This document shows, piece after piece, positions 26,441 to 35,011 of a stretch of DNA of 64,000 bases. Made by a program: the position numbers and the translations under genes. The notes beneath the pieces were generated by a model, which worked only from the letters and a program-made list of their open reading frames with translations, did no database searches and was not told where the DNA came from. Each line of letters begins with the position of its first letter. Positions within the stretch are counted from its first letter, which is position 1. This stretch comes from UMGS687 sp964383665 (GTDB taxonomy: Bacteria > Bacillota > Clostridia > Christensenellales > UBA1242), in the NCBI GenBank assembly GCA_964383665.1, contig CAYLHO010000002.1, forward strand, positions 62,001-126,000. Direction: 5' to 3'.

Positions 26441-27049
26441 CTATTTTGTTTCAATGTTTAAAAAGTCGGCTGGATTAACTTCTGTTTCGTCTTGGTATAG
26501 TTGAAAATGGAGATGTTTTCCGCTTTTTGTTTCGTTTTTTGCGCTTGAACTTATTTCTCCAATTTTTTGCCCGCGCGAAACAGTGTCGCCTTCCTTAACA
26601 AGAATGTTCGAATCGAGAGAACCATATTTCGATGTGTAAACTTCGTTGTGCTTAATGATAACAACTGTTCCTTCAAGGTCGTTTGTGTAAACTTTAGTAA
26701 CTGTTCCTTCTGCGGTTGCAAGAACATCAAGGTTCTCACTTACAAGGTCGAGCCCATGGTGGGTTGCAAACCAGCCAAGTGTTTCATTGAAAACAAACTT
26801 GTCGGTTACGTGTGATGTTAAAACGGAGCAGTCCTCAAGAGGCAAATCGAAGTTTAGTGCATACGCATTAACTGGTTCGATTGGGTCTTGATTGTCAATT
26901 TCTAAATTTGATTTCCCGCCAAGAGATGTTAAAACAACAGTTAAAGTTATTGCAAGAATTAAAGCGGCTGCAACGAAATAGTAGCCATATTTTTTCATGA
27001 AGTTAATAAACTTTTCTCCTCTTTTGTCAATTTTGATTTCGTTTTCCAT
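26441..27049 (-). CDS. SpoIIQ-like M23 peptidase-domain membrane protein
   Basis: 202 residues: short cytoplasmic N terminus, one transmembrane helix (about residues 19-41, YYFVAAALILAITLTVVL), then a LytM/M23 domain with both zinc motifs, HHGLD (HxxxD) and HLHF (HxH). This layout matches SpoIIQ, the forespore half of the SpoIIQ-SpoIIIAH channel, and as in clostridial SpoIIQ the zinc residues are kept. No other SpoII genes flank it, so a general cell-wall peptidase is the alternative. The start at 27049 has GGAGG 11 nt upstream; an in-frame ATG at 27067 would add six residues. Confidence 0.8.
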   Translation of the reverse strand: MENEIKIDKRGEKFINFMKKYGYYFVAAALILAITLTVVLTSLGGKSNLEIDNQDPIEPVNAYALNFDLPLEDCSVLTSHVTDKFVFNETLGWFATHHGLDLVSENLDVLATAEGTVTKVYTNDLEGTVVIIKHNEVYTSKYGSLDSNILVKEGDTVSRGQKIGEISSSAKNETKSGKHLHFQLYQDETEVNPADFLNIETK

Positions 27050-27072
27050 AAATTTTTGTTCCTCCATGCAAC

Positions 27073-27088
27073 AATTGTTGACACAATT
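27073..27088. promoter_or_regulatory. Candidate operator upstream of the SpoIIQ-like gene
   Basis: AATTGTTGACACAATT, a 16-bp interrupted palindrome (AATTGT-TGAC-ACAATT). A copy with one change (AATTATTGACACAATT) lies upstream of the next minus-strand gene at 27492-27507. Confidence 0.35.
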
Positions 27089-27115
27089 TATCAATTTATA
27101 CATAAACATTTGAAA

Positions 27116-27487
27116 TTAATAACCGGTTTGAATTATGGGGAATCCAACAACACTTTTTTCGCCGTTAAAAGCAATTTGAAGGTTGACTTTTTGACCTTTG
27201 GAAAGAATAAATGAATTAATGTTTTCAACAAAACAATAGTAGAGTTCCAAACCCTCGTTTTCCAAAATTTGTTTGCTATGTATTTTTGCATTAAGTTTTT
27301 TGATTATCTCGTTTGGCGTAAGTTGTGTTTCAAAGCAATAACTGTTTTCAAAATTTTGATTTTCAACAACAAAAATTTCGTTTGCATTAAGTTTTTCAAT
27401 TGCTTCTTTTTCTTTCCCAAAAAGAAAAGCCCCGCAAAGAAGCAAAATAACTAAAATAAAAATCCCAAAGCGAAGTTTTGTTGCCAT
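27116..27487 (-). CDS. YwmB-like protein, probable sporulation-associated
   Basis: 123 residues with one N-terminal membrane helix or signal (RFGIFILVILLLCGAFLFG) and a small alpha/beta domain containing LTPNEIIKKLNAKI and the C-terminal VNLQIAFNGEKSVVGFPII. The ending resembles YwmB, which in Bacillus lies near murAA, spoIID and spoIIQ; here the neighbour downstream is a SpoIIQ-like gene, which supports the call. ATG at 27487 is preferred over a longer frame that would run into the upstream gene. No Shine-Dalgarno is visible. Confidence 0.5.
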   Translation of the reverse strand: MATKLRFGIFILVILLLCGAFLFGKEKEAIEKLNANEIFVVENQNFENSYCFETQLTPNEIIKKLNAKIHSKQILENEGLELYYCFVENINSFILSKGQKVNLQIAFNGEKSVVGFPIIQTGY

Positions 27488-27491
27488 GGGA

Positions 27492-27507
27492 TAATTATTG
27501 ACACAAT
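27492..27507. promoter_or_regulatory. Candidate operator upstream of the YwmB-like gene
   Basis: AATTATTGACACAATT, second copy of the interrupted palindrome seen upstream of the SpoIIQ-like gene, 5-20 nt before the ATG. Confidence 0.35.
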
Positions 27508-27515
27508 TTTTTTTG

Positions 27516-28703
27516 CTAAACAACGTTGAGATAGCCGAAGCGGGAAATGAGTTTTGGGAAGAAAGAAGATGAAACAAGGGGAAGAATTTCAAGCGATGAA
27601 AAAAGGTCGAGCTCGTTAATCATTCTTAATCGGGTTTTGCTTGTGTTAAGGTGGGAAAGTTTTCCTTGAAATTTTGAAATTGAAACCTGTTTTTCCAAAC
27701 ACCTTTCAACAAGTTTAACGCGCGCTGCTTGAATTTTGAATTGTAAATTTTGATTTAATAAATAATTTGTTTTTAAAATATAATTATTAAAATATTCTTC
27801 ATTATTTTTTGGAACTTGAAAAAAATCGGTTTTTTTGCTTAAAATTTGCAAAATTTTATCTCTTTCAGGGATATTCTTTGGAAGAATTAATTTCTGTTTT
27901 AAAAAGTTTGAATAACATTTCAAAAGAACTTGACTGCAAAGCAAAAACTTTTCGCCAAAGTTATGGGAAAGAGTTGAGCAGTTAATTGAATTTGCTAAAA
28001 TTAAAGCAGCATTTTCTTTTTCAAAAGAAATTAAATTTGAAAGATCGTAAACATAGTCCATTAAGTTCAAAATTGCAAACGAGTTTGAAAGAGAAAGCCA
28101 ACCGCAAAGTTCTTCAATTTTTTTAATTTTCGATTTGATTTCTGTTAAATTTGGGTTTGGTTCAAAAGCAACAAGTTCTTGCGTTTCAATTGCAAAAACG
28201 TGTTCCAAAAGGCCAAGCGAAAAACAAAGAGTTGAGGATATGAATTGGTCGGGGCTTTTGTTAACAACCGTTTCGTCAAGATAAACTTTTGTTGGAGTTG
28301 GGGTTTCAACAATTTCTGGAATTGAGTTGCATAAAACAGCAATGTTATTAAAAATTCCAAAGTGTGTTATTGTTGTTGGAACAATAACACATGGGAGAGA
28401 AAGTTTTTTTGCAACAATTTTTGCTGTGTCGGAAACTGTTCCTGCTCCAAGAGCAACAATAACATTTGCGCTTTTAACAAATGAACATGCTTTAAGAACG
28501 TTTTCGCTTGTGCATTTTGCACATTTAGGAAGGCAATATGTCCAAAAGGTTACGTTATTTTCGTTAAGCAAATTTGAAATTAACGGAAGATATTGTTCCT
28601 TTGGCGTTGGCGAAGTTAAAATAAAAACTTTGTTATATTGTTTAATTTCTGTGCAAAACTTTTTTATAGCATCTTTTTCAAAAATCACTCTGTTTTCTTT
28701 CAT
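27516..28703 (-). CDS. Divergent iron-containing alcohol/glycerol-1-phosphate dehydrogenase superfamily protein
   Basis: 395 residues. The nucleotide-binding half is recognisable: VIVALGAGTVSDTAKIVAKK (the GGGS-type loop) and VIVPTTITHFGIFNN, in the place of the PTxxSxDG segment of AraM/G1P dehydrogenases. The usual metal ligands (GDL...SGAEHH...H) are not clear; SLGLLEH and STLSHNFGEKF stand in their places, so catalysis may be lost or changed. The C-terminal 150 residues are AT-biased and unfamiliar. ATG at 28703 chosen because TATGAT ends 6 nt upstream; there is no RBS. Confidence 0.65.
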   Translation of the reverse strand: MKENRVIFEKDAIKKFCTEIKQYNKVFILTSPTPKEQYLPLISNLLNENNVTFWTYCLPKCAKCTSENVLKACSFVKSANVIVALGAGTVSDTAKIVAKKLSLPCVIVPTTITHFGIFNNIAVLCNSIPEIVETPTPTKVYLDETVVNKSPDQFISSTLCFSLGLLEHVFAIETQELVAFEPNPNLTEIKSKIKKIEELCGWLSLSNSFAILNLMDYVYDLSNLISFEKENAALILANSINCSTLSHNFGEKFLLCSQVLLKCYSNFLKQKLILPKNIPERDKILQILSKKTDFFQVPKNNEEYFNNYILKTNYLLNQNLQFKIQAARVKLVERCLEKQVSISKFQGKLSHLNTSKTRLRMINELDLFSSLEILPLVSSSFFPKLISRFGYLNVV

Positions 28704-28709
28704 AAAAAA

Positions 28710-28715
28710 ATCATA
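28710..28715 (-). promoter_or_regulatory. -10 box of the dehydrogenase-like gene, leaderless type
   Basis: TATGAT on the minus strand, 6 nt before the ATG; no Shine-Dalgarno. Confidence 0.45.
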
Positions 28716-28828
28716 ACACTTTCCCTCTTGCAAAAAATCGCGAAAAATGGGAGAAAAAAGCAAATTGAGGAACAAAAAGAAAAATTGTTTTGCTTATAAC
28801 TTAAAAAGATGTAAAATATCATTAATTT

Positions 28829-31066
28829 ATGTGCGACATTGAATGTATTATTGAAAGAATTAAATTTAGGAATGAAGAAAACGGCTACACAATTGCCGTT
28901 GCTTCAACATTCGACGATGAAATAACAATTGTTGGAAAATTCCTTAACATTAATGTTGGCGAGGCTCTTAAGGTTTATGGCGATTTTAACACATCGAAAT
29001 ATGGCGAGCAGTTTGAAGTTGAAAGATATGAATGTGTTGAACCAAAAACAAAAAAAGGAATAATTAAATACCTTTCAAGCGGGCTTATTCGAGGGGTTGG
29101 TCCAGTAACCGCAAAGGCAATTGTTGACGAGTTTGGGCTTAACACTTTGGAGGTTATTGAGTTCAACCCGAACAAGTTGCTTGCAGTTAAAGGAATATCA
29201 AAAAAGAAAATTGAAGTTATTTCCGAAAGTTTTTTGGACGTTAAAGAAATGCAAAATGCGATGATTTTTTTGCAAACATACAACATTTCGTCGAACATGG
29301 CAATCAAAATTTTTGAAAAATATCGAAATCAAACAGTTGAACTTGTTAAAGAAAACCCATATCGACTTGTTGAAGATATAAGCGGAATTGGGTTTGCAAG
29401 TGCGGATAAAATTGCAATGGAAATGGGGATTGCAAAAAACAGTTTGTTCCGTGTTAGAGCAGGCGTTTTGCACCTTCTTTTGGAAGCATCGGAAAAAGGC
29501 GGACACACTTTCCAATTCCGTCCGCAAGTTGATTCAATGCTTTCAAGCTTGCTTAACATTCCAAAAGAGGAATGCGAAGAGCTTGCAGAAAAAGTTTATG
29601 AAATTTTGCAAAAGGAAAATGCCATTAAAGTTTTCTGGAAAGACAATAAAGAAATTATTTCAACTGCAAAACTATATAACACAGAAAAATCGGTTGCGGC
29701 AAAACTTGCGCTTCTTCAAAGCGCATCGGTTAGCATTAACTTAAATGTTGAAAGCGAAATCGATCAATTTGAGCGCCTTAACAAAATAAATCTTCACGTT
29801 GACCAAAAAAATGCAGTTAAACTTGCAATCAACAGCGGGGTTTGCGTTATAACAGGTGGCCCGGGAACAGGTAAAACAACAATTGTTTCATGCGTTTTGG
29901 AAATTCTTAAAATGCAACGAAAAAAAACTCTTTTGCTTGCGCCAACAGGTCGCGCGGCAAAAAGGCTTTCCGAAGCAACTGGGCTTGACGCAAGAACAAT
30001 TCATCGTGCGCTTGAAATCAATTACAAAAATGATGGTGGGCTTTTTGTTTATAACGAGAGCAATCCAATTTCTTGCGATGCAATAATTGTTGACGAAGTT
30101 TCAATGGTTGACGTTAACTTGATGTTTAACTTGCTTAAAGCAATTCCAAAAGGAGCAAAACTTATTCTCGTTGGCGACAAAGACCAACTTCCTTCTGTTG
30201 GTGCGGGAAACGTTTTGGCGGATATTTTGGCAAGCGAAACAATTCCGGTTGCCGAGCTTACAAAAATTTATAGGCAGGAAAACAACAGTTTGATAATTTC
30301 CAACGCCCATTTAATCAACGCGGGGGAGATGCCGGTTTTAGATAACAGAAGCAGCGACTTTTTCTTTGAGGCAAAGCCAGAGGCGGCGGAAACTTTCGAG
30401 TCAACAATTAATCTTGCAACAAAAAGAATTCCGGCATATTTGAAAATTGAACCGCAAAAAATTCAAGTTCTTGCGCCTCTCAAGGCGGGAGTTTGTGGGA
30501 TTGAAAATCTTAACAAACAACTTCAGCAAAAACTTAACCCCCCGTCATTTGGGAAAAATGAGCTTAACATTGGCTCAATGATTCTTCGCGAAGGCGACAA
30601 GGTTATGCAAACTGCAAACAACTATAACCTTGAATGGAAAAAGGACAGCGGCTCAATTTTTGAGGAAAGCGGGCAAGGTGTTTTCAACGGCGACATGGGA
30701 ATTGTTTCAAAAATTAACCTTCAAACGGGAGAGGTTGAAATTTTATTTGACGACCAAAAAGTTGCAACTTATCCGCGCGGAGAACTCAGCCAAATTGCTC
30801 TTGCCTATGCAATAACAATCCATAAAAGCCAGGGCTCGGAATTCGACGTTGTTATAATTCCAGTTGTTCCGGGTCCAAGTTTGATTTTAACGCGAAATTT
30901 GATTTACACCGCAGTTACAAGGGCAAAACGAATGGTTGTTTTGGTTGGGGATAAAACTGCGCTTTCAAGAATGGTTAAAAACTCTCACACGGCAAAAAGA
31001 TACACCCTTTTAAAAGACTTTTTGATAAGCGAAAGCGACAAAATGAAAAAACTTTTTGGAGAATAA
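28829..31066 (+). CDS. recD2: ATP-dependent RecD2-type DNA helicase
   Basis: 745-residue superfamily 1B helicase of the RecD2/YrrC type, acting in DNA repair without RecBC. N-terminal OB-like and helix-hairpin-helix region (GLIRGVGPVTAKAIVDEFG), Walker A GGPGTGKTT near residue 345, Walker B DEVSMVD, and the C-terminal UvrD-like motif ITIHKSQGSEFDVVIIP. Upstream, TAAAAT (28812) and TATCAT (28817-28822, 6 nt from the ATG) are promoter-like; there is no RBS, so the mRNA is leaderless or nearly so. Confidence 0.95.
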   Translation: MCDIECIIERIKFRNEENGYTIAVASTFDDEITIVGKFLNINVGEALKVYGDFNTSKYGEQFEVERYECVEPKTKKGIIKYLSSGLIRGVGPVTAKAIVDEFGLNTLEVIEFNPNKLLAVKGISKKKIEVISESFLDVKEMQNAMIFLQTYNISSNMAIKIFEKYRNQTVELVKENPYRLVEDISGIGFASADKIAMEMGIAKNSLFRVRAGVLHLLLEASEKGGHTFQFRPQVDSMLSSLLNIPKEECEELAEKVYEILQKENAIKVFWKDNKEIISTAKLYNTEKSVAAKLALLQSASVSINLNVESEIDQFERLNKINLHVDQKNAVKLAINSGVCVITGGPGTGKTTIVSCVLEILKMQRKKTLLLAPTGRAAKRLSEATGLDARTIHRALEINYKNDGGLFVYNESNPISCDAIIVDEVSMVDVNLMFNLLKAIPKGAKLILVGDKDQLPSVGAGNVLADILASETIPVAELTKIYRQENNSLIISNAHLINAGEMPVLDNRSSDFFFEAKPEAAETFESTINLATKRIPAYLKIEPQKIQVLAPLKAGVCGIENLNKQLQQKLNPPSFGKNELNIGSMILREGDKVMQTANNYNLEWKKDSGSIFEESGQGVFNGDMGIVSKINLQTGEVEILFDDQKVATYPRGELSQIALAYAITIHKSQGSEFDVVIIPVVPGPSLILTRNLIYTAVTRAKRMVVLVGDKTALSRMVKNSHTAKRYTLLKDFLISESDKMKKLFGE

Positions 31067-31070
31067 ACAA

Positions 31071-31811
31071 ATGAAGGAATTGATTAAAGAAATTTTTGAT
31101 GATGCATTCGAATTTCTTTTTCCAAGCAACATAACTTGCTTTATTTGCGGAGACGAAGTTGTTGAAAGTGAATTTTGTCTTTGTCCAAGCTGTGAGAAAA
31201 ATCTTCCAAAAGTTGATAAACATTGTTTGAAATGTGGAAGCCCAATATATTCCAACGCTAATTATTGTTTGACATGCAAAAGCAATAAAAGGCATTTCGA
31301 TTTTGCGCGTTCGGCATTAATATATAAAGACGGCGCTGCAAGGGCAGTTCAAGGGTTGAAATATGAAAACAAGAAATATCTTGCCTCTCCAATTGCCAAA
31401 ATTATTGAAGTTGAATTTTTAAAGATGGAAAAGGAAGTTGGAAAATTTGATTTCATAATTCCAATTCCGCTTTCAAAAGAGAGATTTAAGAAAAGATGCT
31501 ATAACCAAGCCGAACTTATTGCTTTGGAACTTTCGAAACTTGTTGATGTTCCAGTTGAAACGAAATGTGTTTTAAGAATTAAAGACACAGTTTCTCAAAC
31601 CAAACTTTCGTTTAAAGAAAGACAAGAAAATCTTGACGGAGCGTTTAAAGTTGAGTTGAAAGAAACAATTAAAGGAAAAACGTTGCTCTTGATAGATGAT
31701 GTTTTAACAACCGGTTCAACTGTTAGTCATTGCGCCGAAATTTTGAAAAGAGCAGGAGCAAAGGCGGTTTATGTTTTAACCTTTGCAACAACCGACAGCG
31801 ACAGGACGTAA
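31071..31811 (+). CDS. comFC: ComF family phosphoribosyltransferase-like protein
   Basis: 246 residues. N-terminal zinc part with four CxxC pairs (CFIC, CPSC, CLKC, CLTC) followed by a type I PRTase domain with the PRPP loop LLIDDVLTTGSTV near residue 210. In naturally competent Bacillota ComFC is needed for DNA uptake; elsewhere the family is near-universal with unknown function. ATG at 31071 has GGAG at 9 nt, inside the recD2 stop region. Confidence 0.9.
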   Translation: MKELIKEIFDDAFEFLFPSNITCFICGDEVVESEFCLCPSCEKNLPKVDKHCLKCGSPIYSNANYCLTCKSNKRHFDFARSALIYKDGAARAVQGLKYENKKYLASPIAKIIEVEFLKMEKEVGKFDFIIPIPLSKERFKKRCYNQAELIALELSKLVDVPVETKCVLRIKDTVSQTKLSFKERQENLDGAFKVELKETIKGKTLLLIDDVLTTGSTVSHCAEILKRAGAKAVYVLTFATTDSDRT

Positions 31812-31961
31812 TTATGTTGAATTTATTAATTAAAATTTGTTCTAAAAAACTTTTGAAACAATGTGAAAATATTTTGTAAATCGCCGATTTTATGGTATTA
31901 TTATCGTGTTAGATGGAAATACTTTCCCTAGCAAAATAAAGAATAAAAGGAGATTTAAACA

Positions 31962-32231
31962 ATGAACAAAGGAGAATTAGTAAAAGCTATTGCTGCAGAA
32001 GCAGGATTAACACAAAAAGAAGCAGGACTTGCATTCGACGCATATGTTAATGCTGTTACAAATGAATTGAAAGCAGGAAACAAAGTAACAGTTCCAGGAT
32101 TCGGAACATACGAAGTTAAATCAAGAGCTGCAAGAACAGGAATTAACCCAGCAACAAAAGAAGAAATTAAAATTCCTGCATGCAAAACTCCAGTTTTCAA
32201 ATTCGGCAAAAGCTATAAAGACCAATTTTAA
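31962..32231 (+). CDS. hup: HU family DNA-binding protein
   Basis: 89-residue histone-like protein; MNKGELVKAIAAEAGLTQKEA start, and beta-arm region FGTYEVKSRAARTGINPATKEEIKIPA with the intercalating Pro. A promoter TTGTAA-16-TATTAT lies at 31874-31901 and AAGGAG before the ATG. Own terminator follows. Confidence 0.97.
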   Translation: MNKGELVKAIAAEAGLTQKEAGLAFDAYVNAVTNELKAGNKVTVPGFGTYEVKSRAARTGINPATKEEIKIPACKTPVFKFGKSYKDQF

Positions 32232-32258
32232 TTTTGCTCTTTAGTTTGTTTGAATTTT

Positions 32259-32290
32259 GCTCCAACGTTTGTTGGAGCTTTTTATTTTTA
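32259..32290 (+). terminator. Terminator after hup
   Basis: Stem GCTCCAAC/GTTGGAGC followed by TTTTTATTTTT. Confidence 0.9.
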
Positions 32291-32378
32291 AAAATAGAAA
32301 AACATATATTTTTTAATTTATATTATAATATTTTTATTAAATTTATTGGAATTTTTTATACGCCATAATATGCGGCAA

Positions 32379-32385
32379 TTCGACA
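32379..32385 (-). promoter_or_regulatory. Spo0A-box-like site upstream of spoIIE
   Basis: TGTCGAA on the minus strand (context AAAAATGTCGAATT), about 57 nt before the predicted spoIIE start. spoIIE is a Spo0A-activated gene in Bacillus, so position and gene agree. Confidence 0.55.
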
Positions 32386-32441
32386 TTTTTGCGCTTTTTT
32401 ATGTTAATATTTTTGATTTTTTAACGTTTAAAATTAAAAAT

Positions 32442-34748
32442 ATGAAAAAAATCAATGTAAATTTCAATAAAAAAGACGTTTTTGTTCAAATAATTAAGTA
32501 TTTATTATTCTTTTTTGGATTTTATGTTTTAAGCAAAGCAAACATAAACGGAACAATTTTTCCATTTTCTTTTGGTTTTTTGTTTGCGCTTATGTGGTGT
32601 AATAATAACGTTTTAATTCTTTCTCCTCTTTATATTGCCGGAACATATCTTGGAACTTTAAATTTGCTTTCGCTTTTTGGAGCAATTGGAACAGTTGTTG
32701 TTTTGTTAATTTGCTATGGGATTCATTACAAGCTTAAAAAGAGAATTCGCTATTGGCAAATTGGAATTTATGGACTTTTAAGTCAAACGGTTTTTCTTGT
32801 TTTGTCAATTCTTGAAGGTGACGTTGTTTATCCAATTCTCTCGGTTGTTTTTGGAGTCCTTTTCTGTTTTGCGTGTGTCAAAATTTTCGAAGCAATTTCA
32901 ACAAAAGGTTTTGCATATAAATTCACGGTTGATGAAATTATTTGTGCGGCAGTTGTTTTGATTGCGCTTTCAAGCGGGCTTAGCGAGTTTTCTCTTGGTC
33001 GGTTCGAACTTATAAAACTTTTTGCATGTTTGCTTATTTTGGCGGTTTCAAACACATTTAATGTTTCAACATCGCTTTTTGCTGCGGGGATTATGGGGTT
33101 TGGCGCACTTCTTAACACAAGCAGCCCAATTTATCTTGCAGCGTTTGTTATTTGGGCGATGATTGCCTCGTGTTTCAAGGTTCGTAATCGAATTTTTGGA
33201 GCAGTTGCGGTTCTTCTTGTTGAAGCGGCGCTTGGTTGGTTTTTTAAATTATATTACGACTACACAATTTTCAGTTATCTTTCGGTTATTATTGCAGCGC
33301 TTGCTTATGTTGTTATTCCATCGAAAGTTTACGACGAACTTTCCGGATTTTTTGGAGCAACCGCAAGCAAAAGCGCAATGAGAAATGTTGCTAACAGAAA
33401 CAGCGAAAACATCGCACGAAAACTTGGAGAACTTTCGGAAGTTTTTGGGGAAATGGACACGTCTTTTCGTGGATTTATTAAAGGGGGATTGACAAAAGAA
33501 CAAGCAAAAGAAATGCTTTCAAGCGACCTTAAATCGAAAGTTTGCGCCGATTGTCCGGAAAGGAATAAGTGCCACAGGCAATATGCCGAGGAAACTAAAA
33601 AAGTTTTTGCAAGCATAGTTAACGCAGGTTTCGAGCGAGGAAAAGCAACGCTTATCGACGTTCCGCCATATCTAACAACAAGATGTAATCGCGTTAACAC
33701 ACTTATTTCAACAATTAACCAGTCGAGCGCACAATATAAACAATATGCGGGGCTTATGAACAACTTTGACGCAAGCCGAACAATTGTTGCCGAACAACTT
33801 GGAGGAGTTTCAAAAATTCTTAGGAAACTTTCGCAAGATGTTCAAAAACCTGTAACGTTCGACTCGTGGAAAGAAAATAAAATTATTGAAGAACTTTCTT
33901 TTAATGATATAACCTGCAGTGACGCTGTTGTTTACGACCAAGACAAAGAAGATCTTTGCGCAACACTTGTTGTTAAAAATGAAGATGTTGAAAACGAAAA
34001 AATTTCAACTGTTGTTTCAAAAATTTGTGGTGCAAAAATGAGTTTGGAAAATGAAAGTCCATCGGGGCGAAGCGGGTGGACTGCGCTTAATTTTAGAACC
34101 AGCCCAGTTTATAACATCGTTTTTGGAACGGCTGCAACTAAAAAGGCAACAAGCAAAGTTAGCGGCGATTCCTATTCTCTTATCAAAATTGACAACGAAA
34201 AATTTATGATGGCGCTTTGCGATGGAATGGGAAGCGGGAAAAAGGCAGAAAAAAGTTCGAACCTTGCAATGGGGCTTGTTGAAAATTTCTATCGTGCAGG
34301 GTTCGATAATGACACAATTCTTTCCTCAACAAACAAACTTCTTGCGCTAACAGGAGAGGAAATGTTTTCTGCTCTCGACCTTGCCGTTATTGACCTTCGA
34401 CAAGGAATTGCAGATGTAATTAAACTTGGAGCGCCTGTTGGGCTTGTTAAACACCAAACAACAATTGACGAAATTGAAGGCAGTTCACTTCCGCTTGGGA
34501 TTGTTGACGAGGCTTCTCCAAACATTAAAAAACTTGTGCTTTCGTCTGGCGATTTTGTTATTCTTGCAACCGACGGAATAACCGATTCATTTGTTTCAAA
34601 CGAAGAATATGCAAATTTTGTTAACAACCTTGCGGAATCGAATCCGCAACTTTTGGCGGAGGAAATTTTGAAAAAAGCGCTTGACAATTGTGGCGGGTCG
34701 GCTGTTGATGATATGACAATTATTGTTTCAAAAATATTTAAAAATTAA
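32442..34748 (+). CDS. spoIIE: Stage II sporulation protein E (SpoIIAA-P phosphatase)
   Basis: 768 residues. About ten transmembrane helices (residues 10-300), a central regulatory region with the cysteine cluster CADCPERNKCHR near residue 370, and a C-terminal PP2C phosphatase with MALCDGMGSGKKAEKSS and a closing VDDMTIIVSKIF. It sits at the polar septum and dephosphorylates SpoIIAA to release SigF in the forespore. Start ATG 32442 chosen: it opens a normal charged N terminus, TAAAAT ends 7 nt before it, and the in-frame upstream Met codons give an unlikely Phe-rich leader. Confidence 0.95.
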   Translation: MKKINVNFNKKDVFVQIIKYLLFFFGFYVLSKANINGTIFPFSFGFLFALMWCNNNVLILSPLYIAGTYLGTLNLLSLFGAIGTVVVLLICYGIHYKLKKRIRYWQIGIYGLLSQTVFLVLSILEGDVVYPILSVVFGVLFCFACVKIFEAISTKGFAYKFTVDEIICAAVVLIALSSGLSEFSLGRFELIKLFACLLILAVSNTFNVSTSLFAAGIMGFGALLNTSSPIYLAAFVIWAMIASCFKVRNRIFGAVAVLLVEAALGWFFKLYYDYTIFSYLSVIIAALAYVVIPSKVYDELSGFFGATASKSAMRNVANRNSENIARKLGELSEVFGEMDTSFRGFIKGGLTKEQAKEMLSSDLKSKVCADCPERNKCHRQYAEETKKVFASIVNAGFERGKATLIDVPPYLTTRCNRVNTLISTINQSSAQYKQYAGLMNNFDASRTIVAEQLGGVSKILRKLSQDVQKPVTFDSWKENKIIEELSFNDITCSDAVVYDQDKEDLCATLVVKNEDVENEKISTVVSKICGAKMSLENESPSGRSGWTALNFRTSPVYNIVFGTAATKKATSKVSGDSYSLIKIDNEKFMMALCDGMGSGKKAEKSSNLAMGLVENFYRAGFDNDTILSSTNKLLALTGEEMFSALDLAVIDLRQGIADVIKLGAPVGLVKHQTTIDEIEGSSLPLGIVDEASPNIKKLVLSSGDFVILATDGITDSFVSNEEYANFVNNLAESNPQLLAEEILKKALDNCGGSAVDDMTIIVSKIFKN

Positions 34749-35011
34749 TTAATTTTCAAAAATTTAAAAAAATAAATAAAAAATTGCAAAAAAAATTAAC
34801 TTTTTAATAAAAAATATTAAATTTTTAGTTTTTAAATGCAGTTTTTTATTTTATGTTTTTAATTAAATTATGTTTAAATTTCACATAAAAATTTATTTTT
34901 TATTTAAGATATATATAATTAAAATATTCTTAAATATTTTATGCAATCATTTGGCAAATTTTGGCGAATTGTGTTAAAATCAAAATGATAACTTTAACAG
35001 ATGGGGGATTT
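34749..35011. other. Very AT-rich intergenic region
   Basis: 263 bp, over 85 % A+T, between spoIIE and the giant surface gene. Apart from the promoter at its right end I see no gene, clear terminator or repeat with unit structure. Confidence 0.7.
34951..34980 (+). promoter_or_regulatory. Promoter of the giant surface protein gene
   Basis: TTGGCA, 18-nt spacer, TAAAAT; followed by a 25-nt leader and a GGGGG-type RBS. Confidence 0.65.

Noticed and set aside
34749..35011. AT-rich gap considered as a replication origin
   Set aside because: No DnaA-box cluster, no dnaA or dnaN nearby, and neighbours are not origin-linked. It is probably just a long untranscribed or regulatory gap.
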